Part shown: positions 17,897 to 27,549 of the stretch, one piece after another
How positions within the stretch are numbered: the first letter of the stretch is position 1
Layout of the letters: every line of letters begins with the position of its first letter
Assembly (NCBI GenBank): GCA_049516395.1
Contig: JBEKTD010000001.1
Location: forward strand, 372,001 to 436,000
From: Fen-1362 sp049516395
GTDB lineage: Bacteria > Planctomycetota > Phycisphaerae > Sedimentisphaerales > Anaerobacaceae
Direction of reading: 5' to 3'
Length of the DNA stretch: 64,000 nucleotides
The notes under the pieces: model-generated
Told to the model about the DNA's origin: nothing
The model's database searches: none
Seen by the model: the letters and a program-made list of their open reading frames with translations, nothing else
Position numbers and translations under genes: made by a program

Positions 17897-19003
17897 ATGA
17901 AAAGTCGTTTCATTGTGATGATTGGAATCCTGCTCAGTTTTGCCCAGGGTGGGCGATGCGAAAGGATAAAGGACATCGTTGATATACAGGGTGTTCGAGG
18001 CAACCCGCTTTCCGGAGTTGGGCTGGTAATCGGTCTGACGAACACAGGCGACTCGACTCAGCCGTCTCGCCAGATGCTGACCAACATACTGCGGGATTCC
18101 GGGCTGGTAATTTCGCCGAAGGATTTGACCGGAGGCAACATCGCGCTTGTGATGGTTACTGCTGAGCTTGGGCCGTTTGCACGCGAAGGTTCTCGAATTG
18201 ACATTGATGTTTCGGCTGTTGGAGACGCCAAGAGTTTGCAGGGCGGGATGCTGCTTCCCACGCCGTTAAAAGGTCTTGATGACCAGGTTTACGCGATTGG
18301 GCAGGGCGGCATTTCGTTGGGCGGCTGGTCGGCAAGCGGAAACGAAGCAACCATTTCCAAGAACCATCAAACTGTGGGTAGAGTTCCCGGCGGGGCAACC
18401 GTTGAAAAGGCCGAAATCGCGACATTTGTCGAGCAAATAGCCGACCAGAGATTTATTACCCTGGCTCTCAGGAATAATGACTTTACCACAGCACAGCACA
18501 TCAGCAAGATTATAAATGACAGCCATAAGGATATTGCGACAGTGATTGACGCGGGTACCATCAGGGTTAATATACCAAGGGAAGTTGACCAGAAAGGCAT
18601 AGCCGGTTTTATTGATGAGATAACCCTTTTTGACGTTACGGTCGATGTACCGGCGGTTGTCGTGGTGAATGAACGGACAGGGACGATTGTTGTCGGCGAG
18701 AACGTCGGTATATCAGCCGTGGCTATTTCTCAGGGCAGTTTGGTTGTCAAAATTAAAGAGACGGAGATTGTCTCGCAGCCGACAGCGCCGTTTTCCGATG
18801 CTGGAACAACGGAAAAAGTGCCGGATACAACCGTGGGTGTAGAAGAGAGGGGCGGTTATTTGATTCCTGTCAATCATGCAGTTACAGTAGCCGACCTTGC
18901 CAAGACGCTTAACGCAATAGGCGCAACACCAAGAGACCTTATCGCCATATTTAACGCTTTGAAAAAAGCCGGTGCGCTGCAGGCCCGACTGGAAATAATG
19001 TAG
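17897..19003 (+). CDS. flgI: FlgI, P-ring protein
   Basis: 368 residues. Signal peptide 1-20 ('IVMIGILLSFAQGGRC'), then the conserved mature start 'RIKDIVDIQGVRGNPLSGVG' and 'LVIGLTNTGDST'. Later segments 'VVVVNERTGTIVVGENVGIS' and the C-terminal 'LAKTLNAIGATPRDLIAIFN' are standard for FlgI. Forms the periplasmic P-ring around the rod. Follows flgH and precedes flgJ, the common order. Confidence 0.97.
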   Translation: MKSRFIVMIGILLSFAQGGRCERIKDIVDIQGVRGNPLSGVGLVIGLTNTGDSTQPSRQMLTNILRDSGLVISPKDLTGGNIALVMVTAELGPFAREGSRIDIDVSAVGDAKSLQGGMLLPTPLKGLDDQVYAIGQGGISLGGWSASGNEATISKNHQTVGRVPGGATVEKAEIATFVEQIADQRFITLALRNNDFTTAQHISKIINDSHKDIATVIDAGTIRVNIPREVDQKGIAGFIDEITLFDVTVDVPAVVVVNERTGTIVVGENVGISAVAISQGSLVVKIKETEIVSQPTAPFSDAGTTEKVPDTTVGVEERGGYLIPVNHAVTVADLAKTLNAIGATPRDLIAIFNALKKAGALQARLEIM

Positions 19004-19011
19004 GTGTAATT

Positions 19012-19401
19012 ATGGATGGTTCCGAAATTACATTGAATACGTCCACGATATTGTCAAACGCTCAGGGGCAGTCATCTGTTGCGGGACTTACGGCAAATGC
19101 CGGTAGCGTCCAGTCATCCGATGCGACATCAGCCACAGACAAAAAAACCGAGCAGGCCGCCAAGGATTTTGAGTCGGTCCTGCTGACGAAAGTTCTTGAG
19201 GGGATGGAAAATACCGTAAGTCAGTTCAGCGCCGGGGAGGAGGAGGCGGGTTCTGAGCAGGTCAAGGGGTTGTTCACGCTTTTCCTTGCTCGTGATATGG
19301 CCGACAAGGGCGGGCTTGGATTATGGAAGGACCTGAACGCGTTTTTCAAGGATATGCAGAAAACGAATACTACTTCGCAATCGGTGGATGAAAAATTATG
19401 A
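19012..19401 (+). CDS. flgJ: FlgJ-type rod-binding protein lacking the muramidase domain
   Basis: 129 residues. After a variable S/T/A-rich N-terminus, residues ~50-115 form the rod-binding (Rod-binding/FlgJ-N) domain: 'QAAKDFESVLLTKVLEGMEN' and 'KGLFTLFLARDMADKGGLGL'. The glucosaminidase half found in gammaproteobacterial FlgJ is absent, so wall opening must be done by another enzyme not in this window. Its stop overlaps the next start (ATGA). Confidence 0.88.
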   Translation: MDGSEITLNTSTILSNAQGQSSVAGLTANAGSVQSSDATSATDKKTEQAAKDFESVLLTKVLEGMENTVSQFSAGEEEAGSEQVKGLFTLFLARDMADKGGLGLWKDLNAFFKDMQKTNTTSQSVDEKL

Positions 19402-19919
19402 ACGAGCAGACGGTAGATATAACCGGCAGGATTGAAGAGCTGCTGAATGTTCTGGCACGGGACATGACGCACATCGAATATGCCGTTTCGAAACTGAACG
19501 ACCTACGCGGATTTGTCATAAAACGCGACGAAAAGGGGCTTGCTCAGCTTCTTGGGGAAATACGCGAGGAAACTATGGACTATCAGGCCAATGAGGAGCG
19601 TCGCAACATTATACGAAAGGAATTAGCCGGATTATTCGGCTGCCAACCGCGGGAGTTAACGTTGTCCGTTCTTAAAAAACGTATTTCAGGGGCCGCCGGG
19701 GCAGCTATTGGCGAAAGCCAGGAAAAACTGAAAAAAATGGTCGGACGTTTACGAGTCGAGTACATATCAACGGCTGCTCTGTTATCGGAGTGTTCCAGGA
19801 TAAATTCGGCTCTGTTGAGAATCATTTTTAATCGCAGCAGGATGGGGCCGGCCTGTTATGGCTCAAACGGTCTTACCACGCGAGAATCCGGAGCTGCCTT
19901 TATGAATATGCACCTGTGA
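19398..19919 (+). CDS. flgN: FlgN-like export chaperone for hook-associated proteins
   Basis: 173 residues, mainly long amphipathic helices, as in FlgN ('RIEELLNVLARDMTHIEYAV', 'RRNIIRKELAGLFGCQPREL'). FlgN chaperones FlgK and FlgL, and flgK follows 26 bp later. Overlaps flgJ by four bases. Sequence similarity within FlgN is weak as a rule, so the call rests on helix pattern, length and position. Confidence 0.8.
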   Translation: MNEQTVDITGRIEELLNVLARDMTHIEYAVSKLNDLRGFVIKRDEKGLAQLLGEIREETMDYQANEERRNIIRKELAGLFGCQPRELTLSVLKKRISGAAGAAIGESQEKLKKMVGRLRVEYISTAALLSECSRINSALLRIIFNRSRMGPACYGSNGLTTRESGAAFMNMHL

Positions 19920-19945
19920 TTGGTTTTTGACAAGGTACAGATACT

Positions 19946-21919
19946 ATGAGTAGTATTAATATAGGACTTTCTGCTCTGAATGCCGCTATGAAGGCGCTTG
20001 ATGTTGTTGGCAATAATGTCTCCAATGCCAGCACAGATGGCTATCACAAGCAGGTAGTTGATTTGAGCCCTTCCTATTCCGTCTCAGACGGAAATACACT
20101 GGTAGGAGGCGGTGTTGACGTTACAGGCGTAACAAGCGTAGTTGATAAATACCTCGAACAGGAAATTATCAGGCAGCAGTCCACGCTTAGCCAGACCACT
20201 CAGGAAGCAAGTACTCTTTCGGACATAGAGACAGCGTTCGGCGAGCTTAGCACCAGCAGCACCGGCCTGAGTACTTCCATCAGTAATTTTTTTAATGCCT
20301 TTAGCGACCTGAGCGCTCATCCAGACGAGGTTGCTTATCAGAACGAAGTCGTATCGGCCGGCCAGACAATGGCCAGCCAGTTCAATACTCTTGGCAAATA
20401 TCTGGATAATCTTGAAGTGGAAACTAAATCGCAGGTGGATGCCGATGTTAAGCAGATTAATGCGCTCTCTGGTCAGATTGCCGAGCTTAACGGCAATATA
20501 CAACACGTCGAAATGACCGGCGGCCAGGCGAACAACCTGGTTGACCAGAGGGATGCGCTTATATCAAAAATGTCTCAATTGACCGGCGTTCAGACGCAGG
20601 AAATGGATAATGGTGTGGTTGATGTGGTCGCCTGCGGCGTGTCGGTGGTCGTGGGCACAAACCAGATAAACCTGGTGACCGGCCTTCAATCTGATGGCAA
20701 GGTTGGTATATCGGCTGCCGGGACATACTCCTACGATACTGCGGTCGATGGTGGAGAGGTTGGCGGCCTGCTGGAAATATATAACAACACCGCAAGCAGT
20801 ATTCATACCAGTCTTGATACCCTTGCCAGCTCGATAATTCAACAGGTCAATAAATGTCACGTTCAGGGCATAGGCACCGACGGCTCATTTACCGAGCTTG
20901 ATGGGCAGGTGATGCCGAGTGATTCAATCAGTGATTATGTCCCGCCCGTAAGCGACGGCTCATTCTTTATCCGCGTAACCTATACCGACCCGGATACAAA
21001 GCAGGTAACGGTAACCAGGCAGCAAATCAACGTGAGCACTACTGAATCCCTGGGCGATATTGCCAACGCTATATCCAACATCCCGGGACTGAATGCTACG
21101 GCATCCAATAATAAGTTGAGCATTCAGACCGATGCTAATTATAAGTTTGATTTCCTGCCGGCGTTACAGTCAGAACCAACCAGATGCTGTTATACAGCAA
21201 CCAATTATCCCTCGGTATCGGTATCAGGCGCCTATACCGGGACAGAAAACCAGACCTTTACCTGTGTAGCTACCGGTAGCGGCTCCGTCGGCAATGGAAC
21301 TTTGAATTTAGAGGTAGAAGACGGCAATGGGAACGTTATCGATACTTTTAACATCGGTTCCAGCTATGCGGCGGGCGACGAACTCGATTTAGGAAATGGA
21401 ATCGAAATATCGGTCGGTGCAGGCGACCTTAATGCCGGCGATAATTTCGCAGTTGATGCCTATGCAAATACAGATACGTCGGGTTTGCTGGCTACAGTCG
21501 GGCTGAACTCCTTTTTTACAGGCAGCAGCGCAACTGATATAGCGGTGTCAAGTGATTTGGCGGATAACCCGGGCAGGGTGGCTTCGGCATCCGGGGCCGA
21601 CGGGACGGATAACAACAATGCGCTGAAACTGGCTTCGCTGAGCGACCTGAAAATTGACGGCCTGAATTCTATGACTATCAGCGATTATTACCAGCAGTTG
21701 GTTACTGGGATAGGTGAGCAGGTGTCTGTTAAAAAGACCGCGCAAACCAACAGCGAGGATTTGGTGCTGAGCTTGACCAACCAGGAGAGCACTGTCAGCG
21801 GCGTTGATATTAATGAGGAATCAGCCAAGATGCTCGTTTATGAGCAGATGTTCCAGGCAGCGGCCAAATACATTAGTACGGTGAATAATTCACTAACGAG
21901 TTTGATGGACATATTGTAG
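19946..21919 (+). CDS. flgK: FlgK, hook-filament junction protein 1
   Basis: 657 residues. N-terminal 'LDVVGNNVSNASTDGYHKQV' and the conserved 'NLVDQRDALISKMSQLTGVQ' segment, ending with the C-terminal D0 helix 'EESAKMLVYEQMFQAAAKYI'. The central domain (about 350-540) is expanded with Ig-like G/S/T/N-rich sequence. First hook-associated protein joining hook to filament; the flgK-flgL order is standard. Confidence 0.96.
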   Translation: MSSINIGLSALNAAMKALDVVGNNVSNASTDGYHKQVVDLSPSYSVSDGNTLVGGGVDVTGVTSVVDKYLEQEIIRQQSTLSQTTQEASTLSDIETAFGELSTSSTGLSTSISNFFNAFSDLSAHPDEVAYQNEVVSAGQTMASQFNTLGKYLDNLEVETKSQVDADVKQINALSGQIAELNGNIQHVEMTGGQANNLVDQRDALISKMSQLTGVQTQEMDNGVVDVVACGVSVVVGTNQINLVTGLQSDGKVGISAAGTYSYDTAVDGGEVGGLLEIYNNTASSIHTSLDTLASSIIQQVNKCHVQGIGTDGSFTELDGQVMPSDSISDYVPPVSDGSFFIRVTYTDPDTKQVTVTRQQINVSTTESLGDIANAISNIPGLNATASNNKLSIQTDANYKFDFLPALQSEPTRCCYTATNYPSVSVSGAYTGTENQTFTCVATGSGSVGNGTLNLEVEDGNGNVIDTFNIGSSYAAGDELDLGNGIEISVGAGDLNAGDNFAVDAYANTDTSGLLATVGLNSFFTGSSATDIAVSSDLADNPGRVASASGADGTDNNNALKLASLSDLKIDGLNSMTISDYYQQLVTGIGEQVSVKKTAQTNSEDLVLSLTNQESTVSGVDINEESAKMLVYEQMFQAAAKYISTVNNSLTSLMDIL

Positions 21920-21944
21920 TTATGATTTTCACAGGTGACGGCGT

Positions 21945-23138
21945 ATGAGCGGAATGCTGGATATAACATACAACAACGTAACTTATGCTCTGTATAGGTA
22001 CACATCTAAGCTTACCCAACTCCAGGAAGAGGCCTCTACTGGTTCAAAAATCAACCGGGTATCGGATGATCCTTCCGATGCATATCGCGTTCTAACGCTG
22101 CAAAACGAGGAAAGCTCCCTTAAAAACTACAGTGACAAGCTTGCCGATATGTGCAACACGCTCGATACAAGCTCGTCAATTGTTCAGTCGATGGCATCGA
22201 CAATTAACACGGCGAAAGTCGATATTACACAGGTCACAAGCGGCACTTATGATCAGAGCAGCAGAGACAGCACCGCATCGGCAATTAATGATTTACTGGG
22301 ACAACTGGTCCAGATGGCGAATACCCAGTATGACGGCCAGTATTTGTTCGGAGGCAACAATACCAGTTCGGCGCCGTTTGTTGCCAAATACGACAGCAGC
22401 GGCAATATTACTTCAGTTACTTATCAGGGCAGTCAGCAAGACCGAACTGTCGAAGTTGCCCCAGGTGTGTCGGCGTCGGCATACATAAACGGCGACGATT
22501 TGTTCAGTTCCAACGACAGAGGTACGCCGGTCTTCACCAGCACAACGGGAGCTGCCGCTGGTTCGGGAACTTCAAGCGTTACCGGAAGCGTTTGGCTGAC
22601 CGTTTCTGCTGATGATGATGGGAACTACAAATTGTCAATCGACGACGGTGCATCCTGGGTTAGCGTTCCGCCCGGCGGGGATGATAACTTGGCAGTTACC
22701 GATTCTCGTACGGGCAAGGTGCTTTATGTTAATACTAAGGGAATTACGGCTACAGGCACTGACCTTGTCCGTGTTCCCGGAACTCAGAATGCGTTCAATG
22801 CGCTGATTGACATTCGGGATATGCTGAAAAACGACAAAGGCCTTTCCAATTCGCAGCTTTCTGATTTACGGGACTCGCTATCGAATTCGCTGGACGAGGT
22901 ATCGAGCTTGCTCATGTCAAAGGAGAGTACCTTAGGTTCTAAAAGCTCGTTTTTAAATAATCTGAAGACCAGCCTTGATAGCTTGAATACCACCAACTCG
23001 GACGAGGTAGATTCGATAAAACAAGCCGACGTTGCCCAGGTTTCCGTAGACCTGAGTCGTTACCAGAATTTGTATCAAATGTCGCTGGCGGTGGCGGGTA
23101 AGTTGCTGTCGGTGTCGTTGCTTGATTACATTCAATAG
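21945..23138 (+). CDS. flgL: FlgL, hook-filament junction protein 3
   Basis: 397 residues. The flagellin-like N-terminal helix has 'ASTGSKINRVSDDPSDAYRV', and the mid-region motif 'ANTQYDGQYLFGGNNTSSAP' is typical of FlgL. The C-terminal coiled coil is 'VDLSRYQNLYQMSLAVAGKL'. A ~110-residue S/G/T-rich insertion sits between the coiled-coil halves. Last gene of the flgD operon. Confidence 0.95.
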   Translation: MSGMLDITYNNVTYALYRYTSKLTQLQEEASTGSKINRVSDDPSDAYRVLTLQNEESSLKNYSDKLADMCNTLDTSSSIVQSMASTINTAKVDITQVTSGTYDQSSRDSTASAINDLLGQLVQMANTQYDGQYLFGGNNTSSAPFVAKYDSSGNITSVTYQGSQQDRTVEVAPGVSASAYINGDDLFSSNDRGTPVFTSTTGAAAGSGTSSVTGSVWLTVSADDDGNYKLSIDDGASWVSVPPGGDDNLAVTDSRTGKVLYVNTKGITATGTDLVRVPGTQNAFNALIDIRDMLKNDKGLSNSQLSDLRDSLSNSLDEVSSLLMSKESTLGSKSSFLNNLKTSLDSLNTTNSDEVDSIKQADVAQVSVDLSRYQNLYQMSLAVAGKLLSVSLLDYIQ

Positions 23139-23366
23139 GCCGGTTTTGGGGCTGCAGAACAAGTCCTTTGTGGCAGTTAAGTGCCGTAATGTTCGATATT
23201 TATACAAATTCCGAATTTTCTCCATGTGGCATCTTGGCTGGCGAGGTCTGTGGTGGGGTAGCGACCGGCGGGCACGTGATTTGCATTGTTTTTAGGAGTG
23301 GTAGCATTGTATGAAAATGGCCGGTTTTGGGACTGGTTTTTAAAACTACTTAGGGAGTGCAGGTAA
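23139..23366 (+). other. Regulatory gap between flgL and the modification island
   Basis: 228 bases holding a 17-bp near-identical direct repeat (GGCCGGTTTTGGGNCTG at 23138-23154 and 23319-23335), the palindrome GGCAGTTAAGTGCC (23172-23185), and the sigma-54 promoter at 23270-23285. A 10-codon frame at 23311-23343 overlaps the second repeat; its ribosome site would be cut by the predicted transcript start, so I do not call it a gene. Confidence 0.55.
23270..23285 (+). promoter_or_regulatory. Sigma-54 promoter of the modification island
   Basis: GGGCACGTGATTTGCA: GG at 23271-23272 and GC at 23283-23284 with a 10-base spacer, and the full GGCACG and TTGCA elements. Predicted start near 23296; the first gene begins at 23367 after AGGGAG. 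Confidence 0.85.
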
Positions 23367-24794
23367 ATGGAATGTGTGGCTAATTACTATCAGAAGGGGT
23401 TGGAACTGGCTGAAGCAGGAAGGCATAAAGAGGCGCTGGAATGTATCCAGAAATATATGCTCGGAGCCCCCAACGATGGCCAGGCGATAAATGACGCTGG
23501 CGCTATTTTGCACTGCCTGGGGCGAAGCGAGGAAGCCGTAGATTATTTCCGCAAAGCAAGGACCCTCATACCGGACTCAGCGGAGGTTGTCTGGAATCTT
23601 ACAGAAGCATATCTTGCTACCGGTAAAGCCAAGCACGTGGTTGGACTTTTTGATGAAATGACTCACAAGGGTATTCTGAATCCTGACGTCATGAACAGGA
23701 CCGCCAATATATTGCTTGATCAGGGCGATAAAGCCAATGCTATCGAGACCATGCTTCGTTCGCTGCAAATGATGCCGAACCAGGAAATTTTGAAGCCGAT
23801 GATTGAGGTCATTCGCAGTAAAAGGCCTAAGGTCGCGTTTTTCTGCGGTTTAACGGGGGACGTAAAGTTTCTCAACGATATTTACGCATTTATCGAACAG
23901 CGATTCCAGGTCAGATTTATCGAGAGCAGGGATATTAAGCAAATACACGAGGCAATGAAATGGAGCGATATTTCGTGGTTTGAGTGGTGCACTGACCTTG
24001 TGGTCGAGGCCTCAAGGTTGCCCAAGGTCTGCAAGACAATAGTGCGTTTGCACCGGTTTGAAGCGTATAACGACTGGCCATCGAAGGTGAAATGGGAAAA
24101 CATCGACACGCTTATTACCGTGGGCAATACATTTGTGAAAGATGCTCTGCTTAGGCAGGTTCCGGCACTGGAGGCCCGCACACGCTCAGTTGTGATTCAC
24201 AATGGCGTAAATTTCCAGAAATACAAATACGTTGCAAGGCCGCGAGGCAAAAATATCGCCTGCATCGGCTATCTCAACGCAAGAAAAAACCCTATGCTTT
24301 TACTGCAGTGTATGCAGAAACTGCACTACATAGACCCTCAATACAAGCTGTTCTTCGCCGGCGTTTTCCAGGATGCTGCTCTTGAGCAGTATATCCGCTA
24401 TATGATTAAGGCGATGGACCTTACAGGCGTGGTATTCTTTGACGGATGGCAGGATGACGTTAATACCTGGCTTCAGGACAAGCACTACATTGTTTCAACC
24501 AGCATTGGCGAAAGCCAGGGGATGGGTGTCCTTGAGGGAATGGCCTGCGGATTAAAGCCGGTTGTTCATAATTTCCCCGGCGCCGACCAGATATTCCCGT
24601 CCGAGCATATCTTTAACATTTCGGAGGAGTTCTGCCGGCAGGTTTGTGATGAAAATTATGAGCCGGAGCGATACCGCAGGTTTGTAGAGGAAAGATATTC
24701 TCTTGAAAAGCAGTTGAACGCAATCAACAAGCTGTTCCTGCGTTTTGAAAGCGAAATAGAGGCAGGCGATCTGGCGGTTGCCTGTAGTACTTGA
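23367..24794 (+). CDS. TPR-GT4 glycosyltransferase fusion
   Basis: 475 residues. TPR repeats occupy about 1-150 (e.g. 'GLELAEAGRHKEALECIQKY', 'GRSEEAVDYFRKARTLIPDS'). A GT-B fold follows: 'VVIHNGVNFQKY' and 'ACIGYLNARKNPMLLLQCMQ' in the Rossmann halves, then the GT4 signature E-x7-E in 'GESQGMGVLEGMACGLKPVV'. It likely transfers a nucleotide-activated sugar, with the TPR part docking a protein acceptor as in O-GlcNAc-transferase-like enzymes. It is the first gene after a flagellar-type sigma-54 promoter and lies between flgL and fliD, pointing to filament glycosylation. Donor and acceptor are unknown. Confidence 0.82.
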   Translation: MECVANYYQKGLELAEAGRHKEALECIQKYMLGAPNDGQAINDAGAILHCLGRSEEAVDYFRKARTLIPDSAEVVWNLTEAYLATGKAKHVVGLFDEMTHKGILNPDVMNRTANILLDQGDKANAIETMLRSLQMMPNQEILKPMIEVIRSKRPKVAFFCGLTGDVKFLNDIYAFIEQRFQVRFIESRDIKQIHEAMKWSDISWFEWCTDLVVEASRLPKVCKTIVRLHRFEAYNDWPSKVKWENIDTLITVGNTFVKDALLRQVPALEARTRSVVIHNGVNFQKYKYVARPRGKNIACIGYLNARKNPMLLLQCMQKLHYIDPQYKLFFAGVFQDAALEQYIRYMIKAMDLTGVVFFDGWQDDVNTWLQDKHYIVSTSIGESQGMGVLEGMACGLKPVVHNFPGADQIFPSEHIFNISEEFCRQVCDENYEPERYRRFVEERYSLEKQLNAINKLFLRFESEIEAGDLAVACST

Positions 24795-24807
24795 TAATAA
24801 CGCTGCG

Positions 24808-26415
24808 ATGTCAGAAGGAATTCAAAGCAATATGGGGCCGATGGTCAGCATTATTTTGCCGACGTTCAACAGGCCTTTGTATCTGGCGCAGGCGCTTTCG
24901 AGCGTCGTGCGCCAGCGGTACGATAACCTTCAGATAATCGTTGTAAACGACGGGGGATGCGACGTAAGCAGCATTGTAAAATCATTCGACGACCCCAGAA
25001 TCGTATTCATCAACAGGCGTGAAAATCGCGGCAAGGCGTTTTCTCTCAACGAAGCTCTTGCGATGGCCAAAGGGAAATATATCGCGTACCTTGACGATGA
25101 CGACATCTATTATACGCACCATATCGAGACGCTTGTTGACACGCTGGAAAACCGCTCGGAGTGCGGCGTTGCCTATACCGACCTGTATAAATCCTATTGC
25201 CGGATAACAACCGACGGCGGACGGATTGTACTAAGCAAAGTCGTCGAGGTAAGCAGGGACTTCGACCGATTTGTGATGCTGTATTTTAACCACGTGCTGC
25301 ATGTGAGTTGTCTTCATCGCAGAGACCTTCTGGACAAGACCGGGCCATATAATGAAGGTCTGAATATCCTGATTGACTGGGATATGACTCGCCGGCTGGC
25401 GTTCTTCACTGATTTTTGTCATATTCCCGATATTACGGGCGAATACTATCATCCGGAAGGGGAAAACGACAGGATATCGGTTCGGCGTCGCAAAGACAAG
25501 ATGGAATATGCTCGCAACGTTCTGGCGATACGCACCACCAGGCCGGCTAAACCGTGGTCAAAGCTCGCCGATTTATCCATAATTTTTTTGACGGAACGGC
25601 TTAACCAGGATGCGGGCAATACCGTGGGACTTATCTGGCGCCATACTTTTTATCCATACAAGTTATATCTGCCGCTGCCAGGCGATGATTTCTCGCGGAT
25701 TAATACGGATATGCCTAACATTGTTACGGTGCCCGTTGACTCTGTCTGTTCGCAATTGCAGTGTATTGACAGGGCTCTTGCAGATTGCGAGGGTGAATAT
25801 GTGGCGGTGGTTCCAGCCGGCTTCCCGGTACGTGATATGTGGCTCGAAGATTCGCTTTATGCGTTGCTCAATACAACAAAAACAAACGAGGCATTCGAGC
25901 TTGAGGATTCCACGCCCTATTGCTGGGCTGTAGTTGCTCGCAAGGACCATTTGCAGCTTGCCCGCGGCAAATTTCCGCATCTGCCTTTACGCGACGGACT
26001 TATATCCGCTGGTGTTAATGTCCGACGGATACGTCCCGATGAAATTCCGTTCCAGTTCGACAGTTTGGTCAAAGAAGCCAAGGATGAGGAAAAAGCCCAT
26101 AATTGGAAACAGGCGGCGGAAGTATATGAGTATATAGGCGAGCATTACCATAACCAGTTATTGACGAAATCATGGGCTACCTGGGCATTGTTTAAGGCGG
26201 GCGATTTGGACAAGGCGTCCGAATTTGCTTCATGGATAAATCAGCGTCGCCTGACGGCTGATATGCTGTTGCTTGAGGCGAAAATTAAACGCCGACGAAA
26301 CGATTTTAAATCGGCCCTGGTTTTGCTCAAAAAGGCGGAGGAGATTATCGCTGGCAGTGATTCTGCCGGTGTTAAAACGTCATCGATTGCCACTAAATAT
26401 TGCAATATCGCATAG
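24808..26415 (+). CDS. GT2 glycosyltransferase with C-terminal TPR
   Basis: 535 residues from the ATG at 24808; an in-frame TTG at 24778 would overlap the upstream gene. The GT-A domain opens 'VSIILPTFNRPLYLAQALSS' and has the metal-binding acidic cluster 'YLDDDDIYY'. 'LIDWDMTRRLAFFTDF' fits the acceptor half. The middle (about 250-400) looks like a second, degraded GT-A-like unit. The last ~150 residues are TPR-like helices ('AHNWKQAAEVYEYIGEHYHN'). Thirteen bases after the previous gene; same operon. Probably extends a flagellar glycan; specificity cannot be read. Confidence 0.82.
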   Translation: MSEGIQSNMGPMVSIILPTFNRPLYLAQALSSVVRQRYDNLQIIVVNDGGCDVSSIVKSFDDPRIVFINRRENRGKAFSLNEALAMAKGKYIAYLDDDDIYYTHHIETLVDTLENRSECGVAYTDLYKSYCRITTDGGRIVLSKVVEVSRDFDRFVMLYFNHVLHVSCLHRRDLLDKTGPYNEGLNILIDWDMTRRLAFFTDFCHIPDITGEYYHPEGENDRISVRRRKDKMEYARNVLAIRTTRPAKPWSKLADLSIIFLTERLNQDAGNTVGLIWRHTFYPYKLYLPLPGDDFSRINTDMPNIVTVPVDSVCSQLQCIDRALADCEGEYVAVVPAGFPVRDMWLEDSLYALLNTTKTNEAFELEDSTPYCWAVVARKDHLQLARGKFPHLPLRDGLISAGVNVRRIRPDEIPFQFDSLVKEAKDEEKAHNWKQAAEVYEYIGEHYHNQLLTKSWATWALFKAGDLDKASEFASWINQRRLTADMLLLEAKIKRRRNDFKSALVLLKKAEEIIAGSDSAGVKTSSIATKYCNIA

Positions 26416-26432
26416 ATAACAGGAACCAGCCA

Positions 26433-27158
26433 ATGTCTGAAGAAAGACCTCTTACAACCGAGACCGAACAAAATGAGATTGCCGAACAGCATAATTCAAC
26501 ACAGCATTATGAAGTGTTGATGGAGCTTGGCGATTGCCTGACGAACGTTGGGAAATACGATGAGGCACAGCGGAGATACGAAGAGGCAGCTTTGCTTTCT
26601 CCCGATGCCGCCGGGCCGTACGTTGGTCTTGGCGTTGTTGCACTGCAGAAAAATATGCTCGAAGACGCCGATATCGCATTTCGTGTTGCCTGCCGGCTCG
26701 ACCCGAATTGCGCAAAGGCATACGCGGGGCAGGCGATGATTGAGCAGAAGAAGAAAAATTATTCCCAGGCGTTTAAAATGTATCTGAAGTGCCTTGAGCT
26801 TGAGAGTGATAATCTTACCGCTCTGCTGGGCCTGTTTCAGGCGTCCTGCCAGATGGGCTCGTTTGAAGAAATCATTCACTACCTTAAGGTTTATCTTGAT
26901 ATGCATCCCGGCGACACGTCGGTTATGTTCGCGCTGTCGGCTTTGTATATGAAAGACGGTCGGCTGACCGAATCGCGGAAGATTATTAAGGATATTCTGG
27001 TGTTGCAGCCGGAGCATAAGGATGCTGCGAACCTGCTCGAAGAGGTTGAACGCGGAATAGCACAGCGGGAACTGTCCGGGGTTTGTAGCCCATCAACTCT
27101 TCGATTGGACTCAGGGCATACTGTGCCCAGGACAACTCCTTCAAATGCGCTCTCATAA
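26433..27158 (+). CDS. TPR protein
   Basis: 241 residues from the ATG at 26433, with AGGA about 9 bases upstream; an earlier TTG at 26400 overlaps the previous gene. Four to five TPR units run from about 25 to 205 ('LTNVGKYDEAQRRYEEAALL', 'MYLKCLELESDNLTALLGLF'). No catalytic domain. The C-terminal ~25 residues are unstructured and T/S-rich. Likely a docking partner for the neighbouring TPR-glycosyltransferases. No family beyond TPR recognised. Confidence 0.75.
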   Translation: MSEERPLTTETEQNEIAEQHNSTQHYEVLMELGDCLTNVGKYDEAQRRYEEAALLSPDAAGPYVGLGVVALQKNMLEDADIAFRVACRLDPNCAKAYAGQAMIEQKKKNYSQAFKMYLKCLELESDNLTALLGLFQASCQMGSFEEIIHYLKVYLDMHPGDTSVMFALSALYMKDGRLTESRKIIKDILVLQPEHKDAANLLEEVERGIAQRELSGVCSPSTLRLDSGHTVPRTTPSNALS

Positions 27159-27165
27159 CTGACAA

Positions 27166-27477
27166 ATGAAGCAGGAAGATGAAATACAATTATTGAAAGA
27201 ACTTGCCGGTACCTTGGAAAGGCAGATTGAGCTGGTTCGCCACGATGACGTCGCGGGGCTGGAGGGGCAGGTCGGTAATGGTGGACAGCTTGCCAGGAAG
27301 ATAGCGGCTGCCGGTTTACTTGACAGACCGGCATACGACGGATGGCGCGAACGTCTGGCCGGGTTGTACCGGAAGCTGCAGCTTATGCTTTCGACCCGGA
27401 AAGACGCCGTTGCCGGACAGCTCAAGGCGGTTAACAAGGGTAGAAAAACACTTGCGATGTATAGAAGCAGTGTTTGA
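27166..27477 (+). CDS. Small helical protein, FlgN/FliT-like chaperone candidate
   Basis: 103 residues, nearly all amphipathic helix: 'IQLLKELAGTLERQIELVRH' at the start and 'AVNKGRKTLAMYRSS' at the end. This is the size and closing pattern (G-x-LxxY) of FlgN/FliT-type export chaperones. It starts 7 bp after the TPR gene. If the call is right, its client is probably FliD, encoded downstream in the same direction, since no other FliT candidate is present. Sequence evidence is weak. Confidence 0.5.
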   Translation: MKQEDEIQLLKELAGTLERQIELVRHDDVAGLEGQVGNGGQLARKIAAAGLLDRPAYDGWRERLAGLYRKLQLMLSTRKDAVAGQLKAVNKGRKTLAMYRSSV

Positions 27478-27549
27478 AGATGAAAATGGTTGCCCACGAC
27501 AGCCTGTTTCTCCGATAAAAATTTTGAAATATTATAAAGGGTAAATAAA

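Noticed and set aside
23311..23343. 10-codon leader peptide before the modification island
   Set aside because: The ribosome site would lie at or before the predicted transcript start, and the peptide is formed from the direct repeat.
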